From RGIG250 sp045616885 (GTDB lineage Bacteria; Bacillota; Negativicutes; Selenomonadales; Selenomonadaceae): a stretch of DNA of 10,160 bases. The stretch spans positions 1-10,160 of the forward strand of contig JAZLHS010000003.1 of assembly GCA_045616885.1 (NCBI GenBank), read 5' to 3'. Made by a program: the position numbers and the translations under genes. Numbering within the stretch: position 1 is the first letter of the stretch; the number at the start of each line of letters is the position of its first letter. The notes below the pieces were generated by a model. That model worked only from the letters and a program-made list of their open reading frames with translations, had not been told where the DNA came from and searched no databases. Shown here piece after piece: positions 1 through 6,652 of this stretch.

Positions 1-147
1 GGCGACGGCAAGTGGGAATATGTCTCCCATGAAAGCAAGTGCATCGGTTGCGGTATTTGTGCCGCTGTCTGCCCCTGCGGTGTCTGGAATCTCACTTCCA
101 ATCCGGAACCGATTAATATGTACCGTACCTACGACCACAAACATTAA
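1..147 (+). CDS. C-terminal end of a 4Fe-4S ferredoxin-type protein (5' truncated)
   Basis: Only the last 48 codons are in the window, read from base 1 in frame 1 to a TAA at 145-147. They contain one CxxCxxCxxxCP motif (CIGCGICAAVCP, visible residues 14-25), the signature of a 4Fe-4S cluster of bacterial ferredoxin type. One more Cys follows the Pro. A short polar tail rich in Tyr and His comes after it. The segment should carry an electron-transfer cluster, either as a small ferredoxin or as the last domain of a larger oxidoreductase subunit. The missing N-terminal part would decide which. No strong hairpin directly follows the stop; the first good terminator on this strand is at 251-290, so its transcript may end there. 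The cluster motif is certain; the identity of the whole protein is not known. Confidence 0.8.
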   Translation, partial: GDGKWEYVSHESKCIGCGICAAVCPCGVWNLTSNPEPINMYRTYDHKH

Positions 148-174
148 TAACCGACAGCGGGTTTCCAAAGCGGG

Positions 175-190
175 TATACATTTATACATT
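175..190 (+). repeat. Perfect 8-bp tandem repeat upstream of the amt promoter
   Basis: TATACATT occurs twice with no gap (175-182 and 183-190). It sits about 18 bp upstream of the TTGACA hexamer, and the bases between (about 191-206) are A/T-rich. The position fits an activator site or an UP-element-like region for the promoter at 208-236. Function is inference; only the repeat itself is seen. Confidence 0.4.
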
Positions 191-207
191 ATTTTTGGAA
201 AAAGCTG

Positions 208-236
208 TTGACATTTGTAAAGGGCAGTGGTAAACT
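208..236 (+). promoter_or_regulatory. Sigma-70-type promoter upstream of the ammonium transporter
   Basis: There is a perfect -35 hexamer TTGACA (208-213), a 17-bp spacer and a -10 TAAACT (231-236, four of six consensus bases). Transcription would start near 243. A dyad, GCAGT/ACTGC with a 5-nt centre (224-238), overlaps the -10 and could be an operator. The expected start lies only about 8 bases before the terminator hairpin at 251-290, so this promoter would yield a transcript of about 50 nt unless termination is relieved. I see no sigma-54 (GG/GC, -24/-12) element. The motif fit is good, but activity is inferred. Confidence 0.6.
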
Positions 237-250
237 GCAATCCGTAAAGC

Positions 251-290
251 AAAGGTGCTTGGATACGAATAGTATCCGAGCACCTTTTTT
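251..290 (+). terminator. Intrinsic terminator or attenuator in the amt leader
   Basis: Bases 251-266 pair with 272-287 over 16 bp (one G-T pair, otherwise Watson-Crick) around a 5-nt loop (gaata), and the 3' arm runs into six T residues (285-290). A further AAAGC/GCTTT pair (246-250 with 291-295) flanks it. It may simply end transcription from the ferredoxin-type gene. However, it lies between the only visible promoter (208-236) and the transporter start at 321, and the remaining 30 bp have no room for another recognisable promoter. That arrangement suggests attenuation of the transporter gene. Confidence 0.85.
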
Positions 291-320
291 GCTTTCAAAA
301 TGATTTAGGGGGAATCGTGT

Positions 321-2072
321 ATGTCTGTTGAAATTACGAAAGCAATCAGCGATCAAGTATTTGGAGTGTGGTTCCTGTTAGGTGCCGCATTGGTTTTCTG
401 GATGCAGGCAGGTTTCGCAATGGTCGAGGCCGGCTTCACCAGAGCAAAGAACGCCGGTAATATTCTCATGAAGAATATGGGTGACTTCTGCATCGGTACA
501 GTTACCTTCATCGCCATCGGCTTCAGCCTTCTTCTCGGCGAAGATATGATGGGTCTTCTGGGTAAGCCCGGCTACAGCATCTTCACCGATTACGCACACT
601 TTGACTGGTCCAATTTTATTTTTAATCTGGTCTTCTGTGCAACCACCGCCACCATCGTTTCCGGTGCGATGGCAGAGAGAACTAAGTTCCTTTCCTACTG
701 CGTATACTCCGCAATCATCAGCGGTCTCATTTATCCCATTGAAGCTCACTGGATTTGGGGCGGCGGCTGGTTGGCCGAGATGGGCTTCCATGATTTCGCC
801 GGCTCCTGTGCCATCCACATGGTAGGCGGTATCGCCGCTCTGGTAGGTGCCAAGATTCTCGGACCTCGACTTGGCAAGTTCAGCTACGACAGGGAAGGCA
901 ATGTAGTAAAGGTAAATGCTTTCCCGGGTCATAATCTTCCCATCGGCTGCCTCGGCGTATTCATCCTCTGGCTGGGCTGGTACGGCTTCAACGGTGCTGC
1001 TGCCACCAGCGTTGAGCAGCTTGCTTCCATCTTTGTTACCACCACTATTGCTCCGGCAGTTGCTACCGTAGTTACTATGGTTTACACCTGGGTCAAGTTC
1101 GGTAAGTCCGATATTTCCATGACCCTCAACGCATCTCTTGCCGGTCTGGTAGCAATCACTGCTCCCTGCGATGTTACCGATGCTTTCGGTGCTATCGTCA
1201 TCGGCTTCGTAGCCGGTATTTTGGTAGTCTTCGGCGTCTGGTTCCTTGATTATGTTCTTCACATTGATGACCCGGTCGGTGCAGTTGCCGTCCACTGCCT
1301 CAACGGTGTATGGGGCACTATCGCCGTCGGTCTCTTCGCCACCACCACCGCTCCCGGCAATGATGAGCTGGTTGGCCTCTTCTATGGCGGCGGCATGAAG
1401 CTCCTCACCACTCAGATTATCGGCGTTGCAGCAGTTGCCGCTTGGACCTTCGTTACTATGGGTATCGTCTTCTCCGTCATCAAGGCTACCATGGGTCTCC
1501 GGGTAGAGAAGGAAGAGGAAATCAGGGGTCTTGACTCTACCGAGCACGGTCTCGCTTCCGCTTACCTCGGCTTCTCCATCATCGATGTATCCAACACCAT
1601 GCTCATGGATGTAAACGAGAACACCGACTTGGGCAACGATGATTATGAGGCGGCTACTCCGGTAGAAAAGGCAGCTGCTATACCGGTAGTAGATCACAGC
1701 ATCGTATCCGCCAGCACCGGTATATACAAGGTTGTCATCATCACCAAGCAGGAGCGTATCGAGCGCTTGAAGAAGTCCATGAACAACCTCGGTGTAACCG
1801 GCATGACTGTTACTCAGGTAATGGGCTGCGGCATTCAGAAGGGTGCCGGCGAGATGTACCGTGGTGTTGAAATCGATGCCACCCTCCTGCCGAAGGCAAA
1901 GGTAGAAATTGTCGTCAGCAAGATTCCTGTGGCAGATGTTATCGAAACTGCCAAGAAGACTCTCTACACCGGTCACATCGGTGACGGCAAGATTTTCGTC
2001 TACGGCGTGGACAAGGTTGTAAAGGTTCGCACCGGCGAAGAAGACTTCGCTGCCCTGCAGGATGTAGAGTAA
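321..2072 (+). CDS. amt: Ammonium transporter (Amt family) with fused C-terminal PII domain
   Basis: This is a 583-residue membrane protein for ammonium uptake. Residues about 10-412 are the Amt channel: around eleven hydrophobic segments, the AGFTRAKNAGNIL signature near 37-49, the conserved Asp158, and the twin pore histidines H166 (AIHMVGG) and H325 (AVHCLNG). No cleavable signal peptide is evident. A polar linker (about 413-466) leads to a GlnB/GlnK-like PII domain at about 467-583, with the T-loop region near 501-528, the B-loop TGHIGDGKIFV (550-560) and the C-terminal VRTGEED motif. PII normally docks on Amt trimers and closes them when nitrogen is plentiful; here sensor and channel are one chain. 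The T-loop has Ile (about residue 518) where GlnB has uridylylated Tyr51, so UTase control is unlikely. AGGGGG at 307-312, 8 nt before the ATG, supports the start. Family assignment is near certain; sensing behaviour is inference. Confidence 0.96.
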   Translation: MSVEITKAISDQVFGVWFLLGAALVFWMQAGFAMVEAGFTRAKNAGNILMKNMGDFCIGTVTFIAIGFSLLLGEDMMGLLGKPGYSIFTDYAHFDWSNFIFNLVFCATTATIVSGAMAERTKFLSYCVYSAIISGLIYPIEAHWIWGGGWLAEMGFHDFAGSCAIHMVGGIAALVGAKILGPRLGKFSYDREGNVVKVNAFPGHNLPIGCLGVFILWLGWYGFNGAAATSVEQLASIFVTTTIAPAVATVVTMVYTWVKFGKSDISMTLNASLAGLVAITAPCDVTDAFGAIVIGFVAGILVVFGVWFLDYVLHIDDPVGAVAVHCLNGVWGTIAVGLFATTTAPGNDELVGLFYGGGMKLLTTQIIGVAAVAAWTFVTMGIVFSVIKATMGLRVEKEEEIRGLDSTEHGLASAYLGFSIIDVSNTMLMDVNENTDLGNDDYEAATPVEKAAAIPVVDHSIVSASTGIYKVVIITKQERIERLKKSMNNLGVTGMTVTQVMGCGIQKGAGEMYRGVEIDATLLPKAKVEIVVSKIPVADVIETAKKTLYTGHIGDGKIFVYGVDKVVKVRTGEEDFAALQDVE

Positions 2073-2087
2073 AAAAGCAAATAAAAA

Positions 2088-2113
2088 GGCCTCCCCGCCC
2101 GGGGAGGCTCTTT
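2088..2113 (+). terminator. Compact GC-rich hairpin between amt and purF
   Basis: GCCTCCCC (2089-2096) pairs with GGGGAGGC (2101-2108) around a 4-nt loop. On the plus strand the T tract is poor (TCTTTG). On the minus strand the same hairpin is followed by a better run of five T. It may terminate amt only partly and let read-through supply purF, since I see no convincing promoter in the 64-bp spacer. Confidence 0.65.
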
Positions 2114-2136
2114 GCGTCGAAAAAAGGGAGAGAAAA

Positions 2137-3570
2137 ATGTTAGAAATAACCGCAAACAAATGGCATGAGGAATGCGGCGTCTTCGGCGTCTATTCTCATA
2201 CTGCCGATGTAACAGGCTGCACCTATCTGGGTCTGCAGGCACTGCAGCACAGAGGGCAGGAAAGTGCCGGTATTGCCTATACCGATGGGGCATGGATGGA
2301 TGTGACCCGTGGTATGGGTCTGGTCAATGAAGTGTTCCGTCATCAGGTTCCTCACATGGAAAATCAGTACATAGCCATCGGCCATGTTCGTTATTCCACC
2401 ACCGGCTCCAGTCTGCTGATGAATACTCAACCACTTATTGCAAATTATTCCGGCGGTAAGCTGAGCCTTGCCCACAACGGCAATCTCACCAATGCGGCCG
2501 AGGTTCGTCATCAGTTGGAGGAAAGCGGCTCTGTATTCCAGACCTCCATTGATACCGAGGTTATTCTGAATCTCATTGCCCGCTCCCGAGCCGGCAGCAT
2601 TGAAGAGAGGATAGTTGAGAGCCTGAAGCAGGTGAAGGGTGCCTACTGTCTCACTATCATGACTGAGAATAAGCTCATCGGTGCCAGAGACCCGCAGGGT
2701 TTCCGCCCGCTCTGCATCGGCAAGCTGGAGGACGGCTGGGTATTGTCCTCTGAGACTTGCGGACTTGATGTAATAGGTGCCGAGTTTGTCAGAGATGTGG
2801 CTCCCGGTGAAATCGTAACCATTGATGAAAACGGTCTGCACTCAATTCCCTTTGCAATGGGGGAACAGACAGCCTCCTGCGTATTTGAGTACATTTACTT
2901 TGCGCGTCCGGACTCCGTTATCGATGGTCAGAGCGTCCATGATGCCCGCTTCATGATGGGCAGGATGCTGGCTCGTGAGAGCGGATTCAAGGGCGATGTA
3001 GTTATGAGCGTACCTGACTCCGGCACGGCGGCGGCTACCGGCTTTGCCTTTGAGTCCGGTATTCCCTTTGTCACCGGACTTTTGAAAAATCGCTATATCG
3101 GCCGCACCTTTATTCAGCCGAACCAGAAGAGCCGCGAGAAATCTGTCCGCCTGAAGCTAAATCCTATCAAGAGCGTTGTAGATGGCAAGGACATTATCAT
3201 CGTAGATGATTCCATCGTTCGCGGTACCACCAGCGGAAAGATTGTCAAGATGCTGAGAGAAGCAGGAGCAAAGAAGATTTTCATGTGCATTTCTTCTCCT
3301 CCAATTGGCTATCCCTGCTACTACGGTATTGATACCTCCGTCCGCAAGGAGCTTATTGCCGCAACAAAGAGCGTGGAGGAAATCAGGGAGTATATCGATG
3401 CCGACGGACTTCACTTCCTGTCCCTTGACGGCTTGAAGAAGTCCTTTGACAAGATTGACCCGGAGCGTCTCTGCTACGCTTGCTTTAATAACAGCTATCC
3501 TATCAAGCAGGGTGAGCAGCCCCCCGGAGCTTCCAAGTATATCTTTGAGGAACGGACAAAAAAGGGCTAA
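2137..3570 (+). CDS. purF: Amidophosphoribosyltransferase (glutamine PRPP amidotransferase)
   Basis: This cytosolic enzyme makes 5-phosphoribosylamine from PRPP and glutamine, the first committed step of purine synthesis. The 477 residues are full length for the family. The N-terminal half is a class-II glutaminase: a 12-residue propeptide precedes EECGVFG, so mature Cys1 is Cys13, and RGQESAG (39-45) and HNGNL (113-117) follow. The C-terminal half is a phosphoribosyltransferase domain with the PRPP loop VDDSIVRGTTS (356-366). Cys248, Cys394, Cys446 and Cys449 match the four ligands of the 4Fe-4S cluster in the Bacillus-type enzyme, which makes that form oxygen labile and fits an anaerobe. 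The ATG has a GGGAG 6 nt upstream. No purine riboswitch fits in the short leader. The rest of the purine pathway is not adjacent: the next genes lie on the opposite strand. Assignment is very secure. Confidence 0.98.
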   Translation: MLEITANKWHEECGVFGVYSHTADVTGCTYLGLQALQHRGQESAGIAYTDGAWMDVTRGMGLVNEVFRHQVPHMENQYIAIGHVRYSTTGSSLLMNTQPLIANYSGGKLSLAHNGNLTNAAEVRHQLEESGSVFQTSIDTEVILNLIARSRAGSIEERIVESLKQVKGAYCLTIMTENKLIGARDPQGFRPLCIGKLEDGWVLSSETCGLDVIGAEFVRDVAPGEIVTIDENGLHSIPFAMGEQTASCVFEYIYFARPDSVIDGQSVHDARFMMGRMLARESGFKGDVVMSVPDSGTAAATGFAFESGIPFVTGLLKNRYIGRTFIQPNQKSREKSVRLKLNPIKSVVDGKDIIIVDDSIVRGTTSGKIVKMLREAGAKKIFMCISSPPIGYPCYYGIDTSVRKELIAATKSVEEIREYIDADGLHFLSLDGLKKSFDKIDPERLCYACFNNSYPIKQGEQPPGASKYIFEERTKKG

Positions 3571-3591
3571 TAATGCCTGATATTAGAGAAT

Positions 3592-3633
3592 GGACAGGGA
3601 AAAATGAGAAATCATTTTTCCCTGTCCCTTTTT
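3592..3633 (+). terminator. Strong intrinsic terminator of purF
   Basis: Bases 3592-3607 pair perfectly with 3612-3627 (16 bp) around a GAAA tetraloop, followed by CTTTTT (3628-3633). It starts 21 bases after the purF stop codon. The stem includes an A/T-rich upper half, so the reverse orientation could also form it, but the T tract favours the plus strand. Confidence 0.92.
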
Positions 3634-3710
3634 GTCATAGTTTAGAATAGCACGGAAAGCCTCCCATTTAGGTGTGCATATGCAATTAATGAGCTCAGAT
3701 GAGGTTGTGT

Positions 3711-3819
3711 CCGCCCTTTTTAAGGGCGGGGGACCGTCGATAGACGGTGGTGGGTTAGTCAAATATCTGCGAACCCTCCACCATGCTACGCATGATCCCC
3801 CTCCCTGCAAGCAGGGAGG
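3711..3819. repeat. Complex palindromic element of nested hairpins (REP/MITE-like)
   Basis: Four hairpins lie in a row: CCGCCCTT/AAGGGCGG (3711-3729), ACCGTC/GACGGT (3733-3748), CATGC/GCATG (3782-3794) and CTCCCTG/CAGGGAG (3801-3818). The two halves also pair with each other: GGGGGA (3728-3733) with TCCCCC (3796-3801), and 3746-3756 with 3772-3782 at ten of eleven positions. The whole is therefore an imperfect inverted repeat about a roughly 15-nt centre (3757-3771). It encodes nothing evident and sits between convergent genes, a typical place for dispersed palindromic repeats. There is no transposase. Only one copy is in the window, so its repetitive nature is inferred from its form. Confidence 0.6.
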
Positions 3820-3877
3820 ACATGTGAGAAGATTGCGGTCTATGTCAGACTTTTTTCACAGGCCCTTTTTAGGTTTT

Positions 3878-6184
3878 TTAGTCCTTATCGTAGAAGGGCT
3901 GCTTGCCGAAGACGATATGCTCCGGAAGTATCGGCAGATCACGGAACCAGGTGCCGGTAGCCCGATAGATCGCGTGGGCGAGAGCCGGGGCAGGGGTGTT
4001 GATGACTACCTCGCCGATGGACTTGGCCCCGAAGGGGCCGGAAGGCTCGTAGCTTTCCTCGAACTCCGTCCGCAGGATGCCCACATCCTGACGGCTGGGA
4101 ATCTTGTATTGCATGAAGCTCTCTTCAAGGGGCTTGCCGTCCACATAGGTGACATTTTCTGTCAGGGTCATGCCGATGCCCTGTGCGATGCCGCCCTCGG
4201 TCTGAATGCGGGCAAGATTTGGATTTACTACTGTGCCGCAATCTACCACGGACAGATAATTTAGGATATCCACCTTGCCGGTGAGCTTGTCCAGCTCTAT
4301 CTCTACCATGCCTACCATGAATGGCGGGGGAGAGGTGGGAGAGGAATGGCTGACGCTGACGATGCCGGAGTTGTTGGAGTTGGCTTGCAGCTTGTAGGAA
4401 ACATCTTTCAGAGAAACTGTCTGGTCGGTGCCGAGGCGGCGAACCTCTTTGCCGGCAAATTCCATTTCATCCTCGCTGCAGTTCAGCATACCGGCGGCTA
4501 CCTGACAGATTTCTTTCTTCAGCTTCTCACAGGCCATTTCTGTTGCCTTGCCGGTGAGGTAGGTGGTGGAGGAAGCGTAGGAGCCGGAGTCGTAGGGGGA
4601 GTAGTCGGTGTCGGCAGACAGGACGGCCACATCGTCAGGCTCGCAGTCCATGCACTCGGCTACAATCTGAGCCAAAATGGTATCAGAGCCGGTACCCATA
4701 TCAGCGGCACCGTGAAGGAGATTGTAGGTGCCGTCGTCGCTGAGCTTCAGGGTGGCGGAGCCGACATCGAGATTAGAGATAGCGGAGCCCTGCATTGCCA
4801 TTGCCATGCCGGCGGCTCGGACCTTGCCATTGCCCATGTCACGGACAGGGTACTTCTCTGCCCAGTTGAAAAGCTCCTTGCCTCGGTTTATGCAGCGGTC
4901 AAGGGCACAGGAGTTGCAGGTGTGCCCGTAGTAGGCGGGCATGACCATACCTTCCCTGACCATGTTTTTCAGACGGATTTCCGTGGGGTCCATGCCGATT
5001 TTTTCCGCCAGCTCATTGACGCAAGACTCTACGGCGAAAATGCCCTGAGGCGCACCGTAGCCTCGGTAGGCTCCGGCGGCCTGAAGGTTGGTGTAGACAA
5101 CCTCGGTATCGAAGCTGTAGGCCTCCATGTTGCCGGAGTAGAGAGGCAGGGGCTTTGTGCCGGAGAGGTGAACAGTCGTGGGAGCGTGCTCACTGTAGGC
5201 ACCGCTGTTGGACAGAGTGTGGAGCTTGATGCCGCGGATGGTGCCGTCGTTCATGGCACCGAGGCGGACGGTGACCTCCATCTCATGGCGTGGACTGCCG
5301 CAAATCTGACATTCCTTGCGGGAATAAACTATTTTGGCCGGGCGGCCGGTTTTCAAGGTGACGAAGGCGGGATAAACTTCATTTACTGCCGTCTGCTTGG
5401 CACCGAAGCCGCCGCCGATACGGGGCTTCTCCGTGCGGATTTTGCTCTTGGGGATGCAGAGAGCCTGAGACAAAATTCTCCGCAGGTGGAAAACTATCTG
5501 GGTAGAGGAAATAACATGGAGACGGCCGTAGCGGTCGATTTCCGTGTAGGCACGGAAGGTCTCCATCATTGCCTGCTGTACGGCTCTTATGTGGTACTTA
5601 TGCTCAATGATATGGTCACAGGTGGCAAGTACCGCATCTACATCGCCGTAGGAATGACTGTCAGAGGAAACGAGGTTGCGCTTGTTGTCGCCGCCTACCG
5701 GAACCATGGGGGTCCAATCTTCCTCAGGATGAACGAGGACAGGATTATCCTTGGCAGTATGGTAGTCGAGGACAGGCTCCAGCACCTCGTATTTTACTTT
5801 AATAACCTTCAGCGCGGCATCGGCTGCCTTCTCGTTCTCGGCGGCGATGATGGCTACCGGGTCGCCGACAAAGCGGACATGGCGGTCGAGAATAAGTCTG
5901 TCGTAGGGTGATGGCTCCGGATATGTCTGACCGGCAATGGTAAACCGCTGCTTGGGAACATCTTCCCAAGTATAGACGGCGACTACGCCGGGGAGCTTTT
6001 TGGCCACGGCGGTGTTTATTTCGGTGACGATTGCGTTGGGGTGAGGGCTGCGGAGCAGCTTTACCACCAGAGTACCCTGACCGGTGGTGATATCATCCAA
6101 AAAGAGCGGCTTGCCCAGCAGGAGCTGTTGGGAATCCTTCTTGCGGTATCCCTTGCCGACGACCTTCAGATTCTTTTCTGTCAT
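3878..6184 (-). CDS. Molybdopterin-binding large subunit of a xanthine dehydrogenase-family hydroxylase
   Basis: This 768-residue catalytic subunit should bind the molybdenum cofactor and hydroxylate a heterocycle or aldehyde with water as oxygen source. The N-terminal domain (about 10-150) is the aldehyde oxidase/xanthine dehydrogenase a/b hammerhead; the rest is the Mo-binding domain. Visible motifs are STQ (227-229), GGGFGAKQ (257-264), AYRGYGAPQ (372-380), EGGIAQGIG (663-671) and GAKSIGE (719-725) with catalytic Glu725. Against bovine xanthine dehydrogenase, the substrate-binding Arg is kept (Arg374), the substrate-binding Glu802 position is Gln264, and the cofactor-contacting Gln1040 position is Thr498. 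The substrate therefore cannot be named; purines or nicotinate-like compounds are possible. It is last in a three-gene operon: its ATG follows the 2Fe-2S gene stop by 3 nt, and its AGGAG overlaps that stop. Selenium dependence is inferred from the divergent operon. No TAT signal is seen, so it is presumably cytosolic. Confidence 0.92.
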   Translation of the reverse strand: MTEKNLKVVGKGYRKKDSQQLLLGKPLFLDDITTGQGTLVVKLLRSPHPNAIVTEINTAVAKKLPGVVAVYTWEDVPKQRFTIAGQTYPEPSPYDRLILDRHVRFVGDPVAIIAAENEKAADAALKVIKVKYEVLEPVLDYHTAKDNPVLVHPEEDWTPMVPVGGDNKRNLVSSDSHSYGDVDAVLATCDHIIEHKYHIRAVQQAMMETFRAYTEIDRYGRLHVISSTQIVFHLRRILSQALCIPKSKIRTEKPRIGGGFGAKQTAVNEVYPAFVTLKTGRPAKIVYSRKECQICGSPRHEMEVTVRLGAMNDGTIRGIKLHTLSNSGAYSEHAPTTVHLSGTKPLPLYSGNMEAYSFDTEVVYTNLQAAGAYRGYGAPQGIFAVESCVNELAEKIGMDPTEIRLKNMVREGMVMPAYYGHTCNSCALDRCINRGKELFNWAEKYPVRDMGNGKVRAAGMAMAMQGSAISNLDVGSATLKLSDDGTYNLLHGAADMGTGSDTILAQIVAECMDCEPDDVAVLSADTDYSPYDSGSYASSTTYLTGKATEMACEKLKKEICQVAAGMLNCSEDEMEFAGKEVRRLGTDQTVSLKDVSYKLQANSNNSGIVSVSHSSPTSPPPFMVGMVEIELDKLTGKVDILNYLSVVDCGTVVNPNLARIQTEGGIAQGIGMTLTENVTYVDGKPLEESFMQYKIPSRQDVGILRTEFEESYEPSGPFGAKSIGEVVINTPAPALAHAIYRATGTWFRDLPILPEHIVFGKQPFYDKD

Positions 6185-6187
6185 GGC

Positions 6188-6652
6188 TTACTCCTTTCTG
6201 CTGTTCCTGTAGTCAAGAAAAGCACGGATGCCCCGAAGCTGACCGTTGTAGCCGCTGCAGCGGCAGAGGTTGCCTACGAGGAAAGACCGGATTTCATCAT
6301 CGGTAGGATTGGGGTTTTCCCGGAGCAGGGCAATGGTATTGACGATAAAGCCGGGATTGCAGAAGCCGCACTGCTCGGCTCCCTGATCGGCAATGAAGCC
6401 GATGAACTCATTGGCTTCCTCCTGCAGTCCTTCGAGAGTGACTATCTTATGGCCGTTGGCCCGCACAGTCAGAACTGAGCAGGAAAGCACCGGAACATCG
6501 TCCATGAAAACGGTGCAGAGACCGCAGTTGGTAGTCTCACAGCCGCACTTTACACTGTAGCAGCCATGCTTCCGCAGGAAGTCCAGCAGAAGCATATCCG
6601 CATCAACGGAATCGGTGATAACCCGGCCGTTAACATTTATCTTTACTTCCAT
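6188..6652 (-). CDS. 2Fe-2S small subunit of the molybdenum hydroxylase
   Basis: This 154-residue subunit carries two 2Fe-2S clusters that pass electrons from the Mo centre to FAD. The N-terminal plant-ferredoxin-like domain has Cys38, Cys43, Cys46 and Cys58 (C-x4-C-x2-C-x11-C); Cys36 is an extra Cys beside the first ligand. The C-terminal helical domain has QCGFCNPG (Cys95, Cys98) and LCRCSGY (Cys130, Cys132). The length is usual for stand-alone subunits of this type. Its ATG overlaps the stop of the FAD-subunit gene by one base (TAATG), and an AGGAGG lies 9 nt upstream (6662-6667, complement), so translation is probably coupled. All eight cluster ligands are present, so the protein should be functional. 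Confidence 0.95.
   Translation of the reverse strand: MEVKINVNGRVITDSVDADMLLLDFLRKHGCYSVKCGCETTNCGLCTVFMDDVPVLSCSVLTVRANGHKIVTLEGLQEEANEFIGFIADQGAEQCGFCNPGFIVNTIALLRENPNPTDDEIRSFLVGNLCRCSGYNGQLRGIRAFLDYRNSRKE

Larger units (their letters stand above)
3571..3877. other. Convergent intergenic region between purF and the hydroxylase operon
   Basis: About 307 bp separate two stop codons facing each other. The stretch contains the purF terminator (3592-3633), an unremarkable A/T-rich segment (3634-3710), the palindromic element (3711-3819), and a T-rich tail (3820-3877) with several T runs but no clear hairpin. I see no gene here. The frame open through this stretch continues antisense into the hydroxylase gene and has no ribosome site of note. 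Confidence 0.7.

Noticed and set aside
20..211. 63-codon plus-strand frame at the window start
   Set aside because: It is out of frame with the ferredoxin-type reading, whose CxxCxxCxxxCP motif is clear, and runs into the intergenic region.
208..320. Sigma-54 promoter for the ammonium transporter
   Set aside because: No GG-N10-GC pair with the expected flanks was found; the nearest candidate (TGG at 228 and GC at 237) has the wrong spacing.
2073..2136. Purine riboswitch upstream of purF
   Set aside because: The spacer is too short for the aptamer and contains only one simple hairpin.
378..2159. 593-codon open frame on the minus strand opposite the ammonium transporter
   Set aside because: It lies antisense to an unmistakable Amt-PII gene, has no recognisable domain, and is explained by the C/T-rich third-position codon use of the real gene, which removes stops from that frame.
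3674..4264. 196-codon plus-strand frame spanning the palindromic element and the end of the hydroxylase gene
   Set aside because: It reads through a hairpin-rich repeat and then antisense to a real gene, and has no good ribosome-binding site.
4346..5911. 521-codon open frame on the plus strand inside the molybdenum subunit gene
   Set aside because: The minus-strand frame carries all hydroxylase motifs. The antisense product is a low-complexity Gly/Val/Ala-rich sequence without family features.
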